DNA from: CAYYMD01 sp964472875 | Lineage (GTDB): Bacteria > Planctomycetota > Phycisphaerae > SM23-33 | Length of the DNA stretch: 48,569 nt | Direction: 5' to 3' | NCBI GenBank assembly: GCA_964472875.1 | Contig: CAYYMD010000021.1 | Span: forward strand, 1-48,569 | Shown here: one piece after another, positions 41,841 through 48,569 of the stretch | How the letters are laid out: each line of letters starts with the position of its first letter | How positions within the stretch are numbered: the stretch's first letter is position 1 | Made by a program: the position numbers and the translations under genes | Notes under the pieces: generated by a model | Told to the model about the DNA's origin: nothing | Seen by the model: the letters and a program-made list of their open reading frames with translations, nothing else | The model's database searches: none

Positions 41841-43064
41841 ATGTCGCATTCTCGAATCGTCAAATCCGCAAATCCTCCCCAGTCCGGCAACCAATGGCAT
41901 TTCCGTTTCAACATTCACCTGCATCGCCGTCCGTCCGGCGGCCCGGCCGCGGTGCGCGTAGCACGGATGTTTTCGCTGCCGGAAAGGTGGAGCGACCGGA
42001 TATGCGAAGACTTCGAACTGAAAATAGCAACCGGACAAATCGCGGCCGTCGTCGGCCCGTCCGGCGCGGGCAAGAGTGTGCTGTTGCGCCATATAGAGCG
42101 GGAGGCGCCGGATGCTATCCGCCTGGACGTGACCGGGCTGTCCCAATGCGCCAAACCCGCCGTGGATTGCCTGTGTGGCGGCAGCGTCGGGCAGAAACTG
42201 CAACTTTTGTGTCGCTGCGGTCTTGGAGAGGCCAAGGCGCTGGTCACGCCGGCGCGGCTACTGTCGGCAGGGCAGTCGTATCGGCTCGCCCTGGCCGATG
42301 CGCTGCACAAGGCGCGGCAGCGACGACAGGCATCGCTGATACTGGCCGATAACTTCGCCGACTGCCTCGATGAAACGACCGGACGGATTTTAGCAACGGG
42401 AATACGCAAACTCATCACCTCCTCGGCGGCGGCGCTTATCGCGGCCACGCCCCGCCCCGGCATCATCGAACATCTCAAACCGGATGCTGTATATCTCAAG
42501 CCGCCGGACGGGCCGGTGCTCCGCGCGCGAAACCGCGGCAAGTCCCCGGCCGCTGCGCTGCGATGGCGCATCACGCGCGGAACGATTCGCGACTACGCCG
42601 CGCTGGGAAGGTTTCATTACCTCGGCGGCCCGCCCGCGACGCACAAGCGTGTGTACGTCATCCGCACGCCGAAGCAGTTGACCCGCAATTCGGCGCCCCT
42701 GCCGGAAACCGCCGCCATCCTGACCGTATCCCCGCCACTGGCTAACGTCCGCGGGCGCAACGTGGCCACGGCCGGGCGGTACCTCCGCGGCGGGCGAAGC
42801 TGCGGGCTGCGCCGGCTCAACGCCGAGATGGAATGCATATCCCGCATCATCGTGCATCCGATATTCCGCGGCTGCGGCCTTGCCGGGCGGCTGGTCGAAC
42901 ATGCCGTAAAAACCGCACGAACGCCGCTTATCGAGACGCTGGCGGTCATGGGCGCCATCCATCCGCTGTTCGAGAAGGCGGGCATGACCTGCTACGGCAC
43001 CTTCGCCGGCAAGACCCAGCGCTACCGTTACTACCTCGCACAGTGCTCGCCGGCGAGCCGTTGA
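41841..43064 (+). CDS. ABC-type ATPase fused to GNAT acetyltransferase-like domain (COG2401-like)
   Basis: A 407-residue two-domain protein. Residues 40-215 are an ABC ATPase without membrane helices, with Walker A GPSGAGKS (72-79) and signature LSAGQ (141-145). Walker B reads LILADN, with Asn171 where family members usually have the catalytic Glu. The switch-His segment reads AATPRPG instead of a THD-like motif. Residues 245-400 are GNAT-like, with FHYLGGPPAT (258-267), ISRIIVHPIFRGCGLAGRLV and HPLFEKAGM. This resembles COG2401, whose acyltransferase part I judge possibly related to phage Mu Mom. It lies 57 bp after the HTH gene; a CGGAGAG ribosome site is present. Confidence 0.85.
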   Translation: MSHSRIVKSANPPQSGNQWHFRFNIHLHRRPSGGPAAVRVARMFSLPERWSDRICEDFELKIATGQIAAVVGPSGAGKSVLLRHIEREAPDAIRLDVTGLSQCAKPAVDCLCGGSVGQKLQLLCRCGLGEAKALVTPARLLSAGQSYRLALADALHKARQRRQASLILADNFADCLDETTGRILATGIRKLITSSAAALIAATPRPGIIEHLKPDAVYLKPPDGPVLRARNRGKSPAAALRWRITRGTIRDYAALGRFHYLGGPPATHKRVYVIRTPKQLTRNSAPLPETAAILTVSPPLANVRGRNVATAGRYLRGGRSCGLRRLNAEMECISRIIVHPIFRGCGLAGRLVEHAVKTARTPLIETLAVMGAIHPLFEKAGMTCYGTFAGKTQRYRYYLAQCSPASR

Positions 43065-43104
43065 ATTTACAACCAAAGCCAATCAATAACAGGAGTATTC
43101 GCAC

Positions 43105-44577
43105 GTGGGAAAAGCAACCGCCAAAAAACGAAAAGCAGCAAAAGACTTTCCGCTCAAACCTCCGCGAAACCGCGCCGAACTGAAGCGAGTGGTCGAGAAT
43201 ATCTTCGGCCTCAAGATTCCCGCAAAACCTCTCTGCGAACATCACGACTCGCCGCTGGACTACCTGGAGCGGAGTTTCTTCCACCAGGATGACCTTATCG
43301 TATGGGCCTGCCGCGGAGGCGGCAAAACGATGCTTGCGGCCGTGGCGACGCTGCTGGACGGGCTGTTTCGCCCGGGGATAAAGATGCGCATCATCGGCGG
43401 CAGTTTCGACCAGTCATTACGCCTCGCCGAGTACATCCGCGAATTGGTTCGTGATAATCCGCATTTCATCCGCGGCCGCATGACGAAAGAACGCATCGTC
43501 CTCAACAGCGGCTCGGAGATCCGCATACTTCCGCAGTCGCAGCGGGCGGTCCGCGGCCAGCACGTCCAGAAAATCCGCTGCGACGAGGTGGACCTGTTCG
43601 ACGACGGCGTATGGCGGGCGCTGCAGTTCACCACGCGCACGGCCGGGGCCACGCGCGGGGCAATCGAGGTCCTCTCCACGCTGCACCGCCCGGGCGGACT
43701 CATGCAGCAACTTATAGAGCGGGCGCAACGTCCGGAGGAAAACGCCGCCGCAGACAATACCGAACCGAATCGGGGTTACCGCCTCGTCCGCTGGTGCCTG
43801 TGGGATGTTATCGAGCGCTGCGACGGTGAGCGGCGGTGCGAGGATTGCCCGCTGGCCGAGGACTGCCGTGGCGCTGCCAGGAGAGCCGACGGCTTTTTCC
43901 CGATCGACGACGCCATCACCATCAAGGCCCGCTCGTCGCGCGCCGCGTGGGAGGCCGAGATGCTCTGCCGCGGCGCCCAGCGGGAGTGGCTGGTGTTCGA
44001 GGAGTTCAAGCCGGGCCGGCACGTCGGCAAGGTGGAATACTGCCCCGACTGGCCGCTGTACCGCGCGATAGACTTCGGCTACCGCAACCCGCTGGTGTGC
44101 CTTTGGATTCAGGTAACGCCCGCCGGGATAGTGCACGTGCTGGATGAGTACGTCCGCGCGCGGCTGCCGCTGGCGCGACACGCGGTGGAAATTCTAAAGC
44201 GCGACCCGGGCCCGGTGAAGATGACGTATATAGACCCCGCCGGGCGGCAGAGGGAGTCCACCTCCGGCGCGGCGTGCACGGAGATACTGGCGGCCGCCGG
44301 CATCTCCTGCGCGTGGCGGGGAAGCACCATCGACGAGGGCCTGGAACTCATCCGCTGCGCGCTGGCCCCGGCCGTGGGCGAACCGAGCATCACCATCCAT
44401 CCCCGCTGTGTAAAACTCATCGGCGCATTCGACTCGTACCACTACCCGCCGCCGGATTCGCACAAACCGGCCGACAAGCCCGTAAAGGACGGCCCGGACC
44501 ACCTCATAGACGCACTGCGATATTTCTTCGTCAACCGCCACCGACCGACGATTGCCACAAGACGCGTGAGGTATTAA
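43105..44577 (+). CDS. Phage-type terminase large subunit
   Basis: A 490-residue DNA-packaging motor. The ATPase domain has Walker A, CRGGGKT (residues 69-75), and Walker B, IRCDEVD (Asp160, Glu161). The RNase H-like nuclease domain has three candidate metal ligands: Asp323 (RAIDFGYRNP), Asp377 (YIDPAG) and Asp469 (DHLIDALRYF). Between them four cysteines (239, 245, 248, 254; C-x5-C-x2-C-x5-C) could bind zinc or an iron-sulfur cluster. Both activities look intact. It starts at GTG after CAGGAG, 40 bp after the ABC-GNAT gene. No portal, capsid, protease or tail gene follows; an aminotransferase gene begins 14 bp later. Confidence 0.9.
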   Translation: MGKATAKKRKAAKDFPLKPPRNRAELKRVVENIFGLKIPAKPLCEHHDSPLDYLERSFFHQDDLIVWACRGGGKTMLAAVATLLDGLFRPGIKMRIIGGSFDQSLRLAEYIRELVRDNPHFIRGRMTKERIVLNSGSEIRILPQSQRAVRGQHVQKIRCDEVDLFDDGVWRALQFTTRTAGATRGAIEVLSTLHRPGGLMQQLIERAQRPEENAAADNTEPNRGYRLVRWCLWDVIERCDGERRCEDCPLAEDCRGAARRADGFFPIDDAITIKARSSRAAWEAEMLCRGAQREWLVFEEFKPGRHVGKVEYCPDWPLYRAIDFGYRNPLVCLWIQVTPAGIVHVLDEYVRARLPLARHAVEILKRDPGPVKMTYIDPAGRQRESTSGAACTEILAAAGISCAWRGSTIDEGLELIRCALAPAVGEPSITIHPRCVKLIGAFDSYHYPPPDSHKPADKPVKDGPDHLIDALRYFFVNRHRPTIATRRVRY

Positions 44578-44591
44578 ACTGGTCTGTCGCC

Positions 44592-45479
44592 ATGTCAGAT
44601 AAACAAGTTCATCTGAACGGAAAACTCGTACCGGCCGGGCGTGCGACGGTGAGCGTCGCCGACGCCGGCTTTCTCCACGGCGCATCGGCGTTCACGACGA
44701 TGCTGGCCCGTAACGGCGCGGTCTTCCGCCTCGAGCGGCACCTGGGGCGGCTTATGGAAACGGTGCGGCATTTCGGCCTGCAAACCGACGCCACGCCGGA
44801 AACGCTGAGCCGGGCCGTCAACAACCTGCTGGAGGCCAACAAACTCACCGACGCCCGCGTGCGAATCACGCTGACGCCCGGCGACGTCCACGGCGGAACG
44901 CCGACCACGCTCATCACCGCCGACGAACTGCCCGACTACCCCGAGCACTGGTATAATAAAGGTATAGCGGTGATTATCTCGAAGTTGCGACAGGCGGTCG
45001 GCCATCCGCTGCTTGGCTACAAAACCGGCTGCTATTTCGCGCGAGTGCTGGCCATGCGTCACGCGGCCGCGGCCGGGGCTAACGAGGCGCTGTGGTTCAC
45101 CACTGACCACCGCCTGGCCGAGGCGTGCTACTGCAACGTATTCATCGTCAGCGGCGGCAAGGTCCGCATGCCGCCGCTCGACACGCCCGTCCTGCCGGGC
45201 GTTGTGCGCGAGGCGGTGATTCAGTTGTGCGGCGAGCTGGGCATCGAGGCCGACGAAACAACTCCAATCGGCGTGGACAAGACGCTCTCGGCCGATGAGG
45301 TTTTCCTGACCGCCTCGTGCAGCGGCATCCGTCCGGTGGCGAGCATAGACGGCCGCGCGGTGGCCGCGGCGCCGGGCGAAATAACGCAAAAAATCATGGC
45401 CGCGTATCGAAAACTGCTCGAGCGGGAATGCCCGCCGGGCCCGAAAGGAGCGGAAAATGAAGGTAGCACAGGTAACTGA
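44592..45479 (+). CDS. Class IV aminotransferase (PabC/Dat/IlvE-like)
   Basis: A 295-residue PLP enzyme of fold type IV, distinct from the ilvE product at 12382. The PLP lysine is Lys144 in LGYKTGCYF, and a conserved Glu177 lies in LAEACYCNVF. The N-terminal DAGFLHGASAFTTMLARNG is the family start. The GYKTGCYF context resembles aminodeoxychorismate lyase or D-amino acid aminotransferase more than IlvE, but the substrate cannot be fixed. The ATG at 44592 lacks a good ribosome site and lies 14 bp after the terminase gene, so it may be translated by coupling. It overlaps the NIF3 gene by 23 bp. Confidence 0.88.
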   Translation: MSDKQVHLNGKLVPAGRATVSVADAGFLHGASAFTTMLARNGAVFRLERHLGRLMETVRHFGLQTDATPETLSRAVNNLLEANKLTDARVRITLTPGDVHGGTPTTLITADELPDYPEHWYNKGIAVIISKLRQAVGHPLLGYKTGCYFARVLAMRHAAAAGANEALWFTTDHRLAEACYCNVFIVSGGKVRMPPLDTPVLPGVVREAVIQLCGELGIEADETTPIGVDKTLSADEVFLTASCSGIRPVASIDGRAVAAAPGEITQKIMAAYRKLLERECPPGPKGAENEGSTGN

Positions 45480-46557
45480 GGCGCTGGAGCGAATCGCCCC
45501 GCCGCAACTGGCCGAGGACTGGGACAACGTGGGCCTGCTGGTCGGCGACGCCGACGCGGAGGTCAAGAAACTGCTGCTGTGCGTCGACCTGACGGCGGAT
45601 GTCCTGGCCGAGGCGGCGCGCGTCAAGGCGCAGATGGTGCTGGCGTATCACCCGGTGATTTTCAAGGGGCTAAAGCGCCTTACCGCACAGTCGGCGCCGG
45701 TGGCCTATGTCGCGGCGCAGCGCGGGCTGGCGGTGTATTCGCCGCACACGGCACTGGACGCCGCGCCGGGCGGCACGAATGACGTGCTGGCCGAGGCGCT
45801 GGGGCTGGGCGCGACACGGCCGATTGAGCCGACCGTCCGCCGGCGGCAGTGCAAGATAGTAACGTTCGTCTCGCCGGACGACATGTCGGCCGTGGCCGAG
45901 GCCGCATTCTCTGCCGGGGCCGGAAGAGTGGGCAACTACTACGACTGCGCGTTTTTCAGCCACGGAATCGGGGCGTTCTGCGGCGAGACCGGCACTCAGC
46001 CGGCGATAGGCGCGGCCGGGCGGCACGAGGTGACCGAGGAACTGCGGCTGGAGGTAGTCGCGCCCCGCAGCCGCGCCACGGCCGTGGCCGAGGCCATCCG
46101 CGCCGTCCACAGTTACGAGCAGCCGGTGGTGGATATTTATCCGCTGGATGACCGCCCCGCCGGCGCGGGCATGGGACGCATCGGTCGGCTGCACAAGCCC
46201 GTCACGTCGCGCACGCTGATAAATCGCATTAAGGACGCCACCGGCCTAAAGAACGTCTCCGTCGCACGCGCCGCCCGGCGCGACAAAAAGGTCGCCACCG
46301 CCGCGGTCTGCGCCGGTTCGTGCGGGAGTATTTTCCGCTCGGCGATGGCCGAAGGCGCCGAATTCTACCTCACCGGCGAGATGCGCCACCACGACGCGCT
46401 GGCCGCCGCGGCCGGAGGTATGACCGTCGCGGCCGTGGGGCATTCAAACTCCGAACGCCTCACGCTGCCCCGCCTGGCCGAGCGGGTCAAAAAAGAACTC
46501 AAGGACCTCTCCACCGCCGTTTCCAAACGCGACCGCGACCCGTTCGAGATTGTATAA
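45457..46557 (+). CDS. NIF3-family dinuclear-metal protein (GTP cyclohydrolase 1 type 2-like)
   Basis: A 366-residue protein of the NIF3/YbgI family, which form hexameric toroids with a two-metal site. EDWDNVGLLVGDADAEVKK and AYHPVIFKGLKRL in the N-terminal part and FYLTGEMRHHDALAA with GHSNSER in the C-terminal part carry the metal ligands. The insertion between the two halves (about 125-230) is the PII-like domain found in the longer members. It starts within the end of the aminotransferase gene, with AAAGGAGCGG before the ATG, so the two are co-translated. Its role is uncertain; database names suggest GTP cyclohydrolase, but this is not established for the family. Confidence 0.9.
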   Translation: MKVAQVTEALERIAPPQLAEDWDNVGLLVGDADAEVKKLLLCVDLTADVLAEAARVKAQMVLAYHPVIFKGLKRLTAQSAPVAYVAAQRGLAVYSPHTALDAAPGGTNDVLAEALGLGATRPIEPTVRRRQCKIVTFVSPDDMSAVAEAAFSAGAGRVGNYYDCAFFSHGIGAFCGETGTQPAIGAAGRHEVTEELRLEVVAPRSRATAVAEAIRAVHSYEQPVVDIYPLDDRPAGAGMGRIGRLHKPVTSRTLINRIKDATGLKNVSVARAARRDKKVATAAVCAGSCGSIFRSAMAEGAEFYLTGEMRHHDALAAAAGGMTVAAVGHSNSERLTLPRLAERVKKELKDLSTAVSKRDRDPFEIV

Positions 46558-46654
46558 AAAACAGCCACGGACCTGCGATTTTGAAGGAACAATGAGCAGG
46601 CAATCAGTCGGAAGGATCACGCTAAGCGACAGCAACCAGAGGTTCTAATCCATT

Positions 46655-47764
46655 CTATTTCTCTCCAATTACCAGCTTTGCTCCTATAATATCGTTGTTG
46701 TGTTTGCCGAACCGCTTTGGCGCCCACCGGGAGCTGACGCCCCATAACTTCTCAGGGGCGGGCCGGGAGGGGTCGCCGCCGTAGAGGGGGTTTTCGGGAA
46801 TGAAGAAAGTGGACCAGTTCATCCGCTTGAACCTCTCTTTGTCCTTCCCGAAGTCTTTGATCTTCACGAAATGGAAGCCATCCTGCGTCCAGTAGAATGC
46901 ATGTCCGTGGTAGTTCATGTAGATCAACCCGCCCTTGTATTTGACCAGATTGGCGGAATGGCCTATCATCAGGGGGTTGCCTTCGTACTTCTTATAGGGC
47001 CCAAGCAGATTGTCCGAGACGGCCACTCCGTTCCTTGTCCTTTCACCTTTTTTCTTTAGAGCTTTGTAGTACATATACCATTTGCCGTTAAAGTGCTCTA
47101 TACGCGGATTGGCAACGAAAAGGTGGTCCCACGCATCGGGATCATCGATATCCGGAGTCAGCAGAAGACCTTCGTGGGCGTAGGTCCAGGGTCCCTCGGG
47201 CTGGTCGGCGACCAGAGCGGCAATACCGCAACGGCGCTGCCGGTATTTTTCGGTATTGGTCGTCATCGGTTCGTAGAAGAGATAGAACTTGCCCTTGTGC
47301 TTAACCACATCGGGTGCAAGCCGCTGGGCGTCATCAATAGACCCCTTCTCTCCGAGCGGCAGGCGGCCCTGATCGTACCAAACCTTGCCGTCCTCGGACT
47401 TCAGATGGCTCGTGACGCTTTTTCCTTTGGGTGCTTTGCGGCCCTGCTGAGGAATGTCAATGATCCACATGTGATACCAGCCGTCGTGGTAGATGATCTT
47501 AGAGGGACTCTCCTGCCAGTCGCCCATATTGTAGTCATCGCTTATGATCTCGATGCACCCCGGCTCCAACTGAATCTCTTTCAGTTCCGGCGGCATTCGC
47601 CGCGCAACCTCCGGACCCGCCGGGGAAAACAATTGTTTGTTCTTGCTTACGCCCTTTGCATCCAGCCCATCGTTGTTGCCGCCGCCTATCTCGTTCTCTC
47701 CAGATGCGCCAATACTCCAAAGCAGAAACACGCCCAGCACCAATTGCATTGTTCTTCTTTTCAT
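46655..47764 (-). CDS. Secreted five-bladed beta-propeller glycosidase (GH43/GH117-like)
   Basis: A 369-residue exported protein with a signal peptide at about residues 1-22. The body has the repeated blade pattern of clan GH-F/B propellers: SPSKIIYHDGWYHMWIID, RLAPDVVKHKGKFYLFYEP, NPRIEHFNGKWYMYYKA and LVKYKGGLIYMNYHG. Acidic residues in SIDDAQRLAPD and the Glu in LFYEP are candidate catalytic groups, but exact assignment needs alignment. Its probable role is removal of a sugar from plant or algal polysaccharide outside the cell. A CAGGGAGAG ribosome site precedes the ATG. It ends 98 bp from the convergent NIF3 gene. Confidence 0.8.
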   Translation of the reverse strand: MKRRTMQLVLGVFLLWSIGASGENEIGGGNNDGLDAKGVSKNKQLFSPAGPEVARRMPPELKEIQLEPGCIEIISDDYNMGDWQESPSKIIYHDGWYHMWIIDIPQQGRKAPKGKSVTSHLKSEDGKVWYDQGRLPLGEKGSIDDAQRLAPDVVKHKGKFYLFYEPMTTNTEKYRQRRCGIAALVADQPEGPWTYAHEGLLLTPDIDDPDAWDHLFVANPRIEHFNGKWYMYYKALKKKGERTRNGVAVSDNLLGPYKKYEGNPLMIGHSANLVKYKGGLIYMNYHGHAFYWTQDGFHFVKIKDFGKDKERFKRMNWSTFFIPENPLYGGDPSRPAPEKLWGVSSRWAPKRFGKHNNDIIGAKLVIGEK

Positions 47765-48408
47765 CGATAACTCTCCCTGTTTTTGTCGTTGCGTTCATCA
47801 TATAATCACAGTTGCGATGACAATTCAAGAAATAATGGAAGCAAATCAGTTAAGCGTTCACAAATAGAAAATATCGATGTAGAATAAGATGCATCATGTT
47901 GTCGAATTGGGGTCGGACCATCACAACCTTTCCATTCCTGAGAGAAATCGCAGTGGTTCACAAAACCCAATGGGCACTCCAAAGCCATATTAGAGAACGC
48001 GGAACAATAAATTTCATGTCAGGATGGTGTAATACATGTTACGCAAGTCCGGCCACGAAAACCAATCAACTCCTTTTACTACTTTTCGCTCGAATGTTTC
48101 ACTTAAAGATTATAGATTCTGTCCATAAGGTCTTCTTCTGTTCTTATGTCGTTTTTATTACTTCACATTATAATTACTTTTTTCTTGAGATGCTTTTGTA
48201 ACAAAAATTGCAACGGCGTTTACGTTACGCAGCATCGGTTTGATTACGGCGGCTCCTGTGTTTGGCTCTCAATAACGGCTAACATCCTTCATTTCACAGC
48301 ATAAATAAAGGTTATATCTGCTTGCCCATGTACAATATACTACTGTCAGGTAATCACCTTAAGTGAAGCAATATCACAATCTTATGCGATAAAAATATAA
48401 GTTTTTTG
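47765..48408. other. AT-rich region without supported genes
   Basis: More than 600 bp with no convincing gene. Short frames on both strands (for example 47896-48201 plus and 47806-47988 minus) lack ribosome sites and any recognised family. TTGGGGTCGGACC occurs near 47906 and resembles AGGGGTCGGATTG just upstream of the tail-anchored gene near 19040. This may be eroded mobile DNA. Confidence 0.4.
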
Positions 48409-48436
48409 TTGACTTGTACCGATTTTCATATATAAT
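48409..48436 (+). promoter_or_regulatory. Strong sigma70-type promoter
   Basis: TTGACT (48409-48414) and a perfect TATAAT (48431-48436) are separated by 16 bp in AT-rich DNA. It points towards the partial gene at the window end and would give a leader of about 80 nt. Confidence 0.7.
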
Positions 48437-48524
48437 TTCAAATTAACGGGCGAGACCTAATTTGAACGACGGGGTCACGCATTTGGAAAATTAAATAAGA
48501 GGCGTCATTTTAGCGGGGCCGGAT

Positions 48525-48569
48525 ATGTTTAAAGAAATATTCTCGCGCTGCGTTACAAGAGCCGTTGTT
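48525..48569 (+). CDS. Start of a gene cut by the window end
   Basis: An ATG at 48525 opens a frame MFKEIFSRCVTRAVV that runs to the last base. It lies about 80 bp after a strong promoter (48409-48436). GCGGGG seven bases before it is only a fair ribosome site. Fifteen residues are too few to identify the product, and a start further downstream is possible. Confidence 0.4.
   Translation, partial: MFKEIFSRCVTRAVV

Noticed and set aside
40281..46557. Calling the region a complete prophage
   Set aside because: Only repressor, HTH, ABC-GNAT and terminase genes are present; no integrase, portal, capsid, tail or lysis genes and no attachment repeats were seen.
47896..48201. 101-codon plus-strand frame
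   Set aside because: Odd Phe/Cys/Tyr-rich composition from AT-rich DNA, no ribosome site and no family.
48437..48524. Cyclic-di-GMP-I riboswitch in the leader
   Set aside because: A CACGCA-like stretch and a GCGGGG occur, but the conserved GEMM core and paired helices cannot be formed.
1..48569. CRISPR arrays, rRNA and tRNA genes
   Set aside because: No regular repeat-spacer pattern, rRNA segment or cloverleaf with a T-arm motif was recognised in the gaps between genes.

Overview
The window is a GC-rich chromosomal stretch, most probably from a planctomycete of the Phycisphaerae/Sedimentisphaerae group. That placement is inferred from gene content rather than from a marker gene: a long NfeD/short NfeD/FloA operon, a secreted squalene-cyclase-fold plus DUF4159 protein, a V/A-type ATPase operon with DUF2764, a fused siroheme decarboxylase, several secreted glycosidases and long His/Arg-rich antisense reading frames typical of very GC-rich DNA. 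No rRNA, tRNA or CRISPR array was recognised.

Layout. 1-1796: AT-richer, probably acquired type II restriction-modification pair. 2053-7603: MscS-like channel, then NfeD-long, NfeD-short, FloA, a small membrane protein and a fused AhbA-AhbB siroheme decarboxylase, all on the plus strand. 7608-10405: PH-domain membrane protein and a large secreted protein of unknown function. 10650-11381: decayed IS110-family element. 11495-13242: aldo/keto reductase and IlvE-type aminotransferase. 13256-18207 (minus): secreted toroid/DUF4159 protein and ComEC. 18393-19579: AT-rich island with two small unknown genes and palindromes. 19580-24496 (minus): DAHP synthase, scramblase-like protein, DUF5060 glycosidase, seryl-tRNA synthetase. 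24686-25450: secreted esterase. 25587-33773 (minus): V/A-ATPase operon in the order E, DUF2764, A, [inserted four-helix-bundle gene], B, D, I, K. 33941-37812 (minus): NCS1 permease, an internally deleted sugar transporter and a GH120-type beta-xylosidase. 38075-40263: membrane coiled-coil protein, Tat-exported superoxide dismutase lipoprotein and divergent NikR. 40281-44577: S24/LexA-like repressor facing a tandem-HTH protein, an ABC-ATPase/GNAT fusion (COG2401-like) and a phage-type terminase large subunit. 44592-46557: a second class IV aminotransferase and a NIF3 protein. 46655-47764 (minus): secreted five-bladed-propeller glycosidase. The last 0.8 kb is AT-rich and almost empty, ending in a good promoter and the start of a further gene.

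How it fits together. The ATPase proteolipid carries the residues that bind Na+ in Enterococcus NtpK, which suggests a sodium-pumping or sodium-driven enzyme. The glycosidases point to a polysaccharide degrader. The most unusual locus is 40281-44577: a RecA-cleavable-type repressor opposite an operon for a DNA-binding protein, an ABC-ATPase/GNAT fusion with altered ATPase residues, and an intact-looking terminase, with no capsid, portal or integrase gene beside it. It has host-like base composition and runs on into metabolic genes, so it looks like a domesticated or minimal phage-packaging-derived system rather than a fresh prophage.
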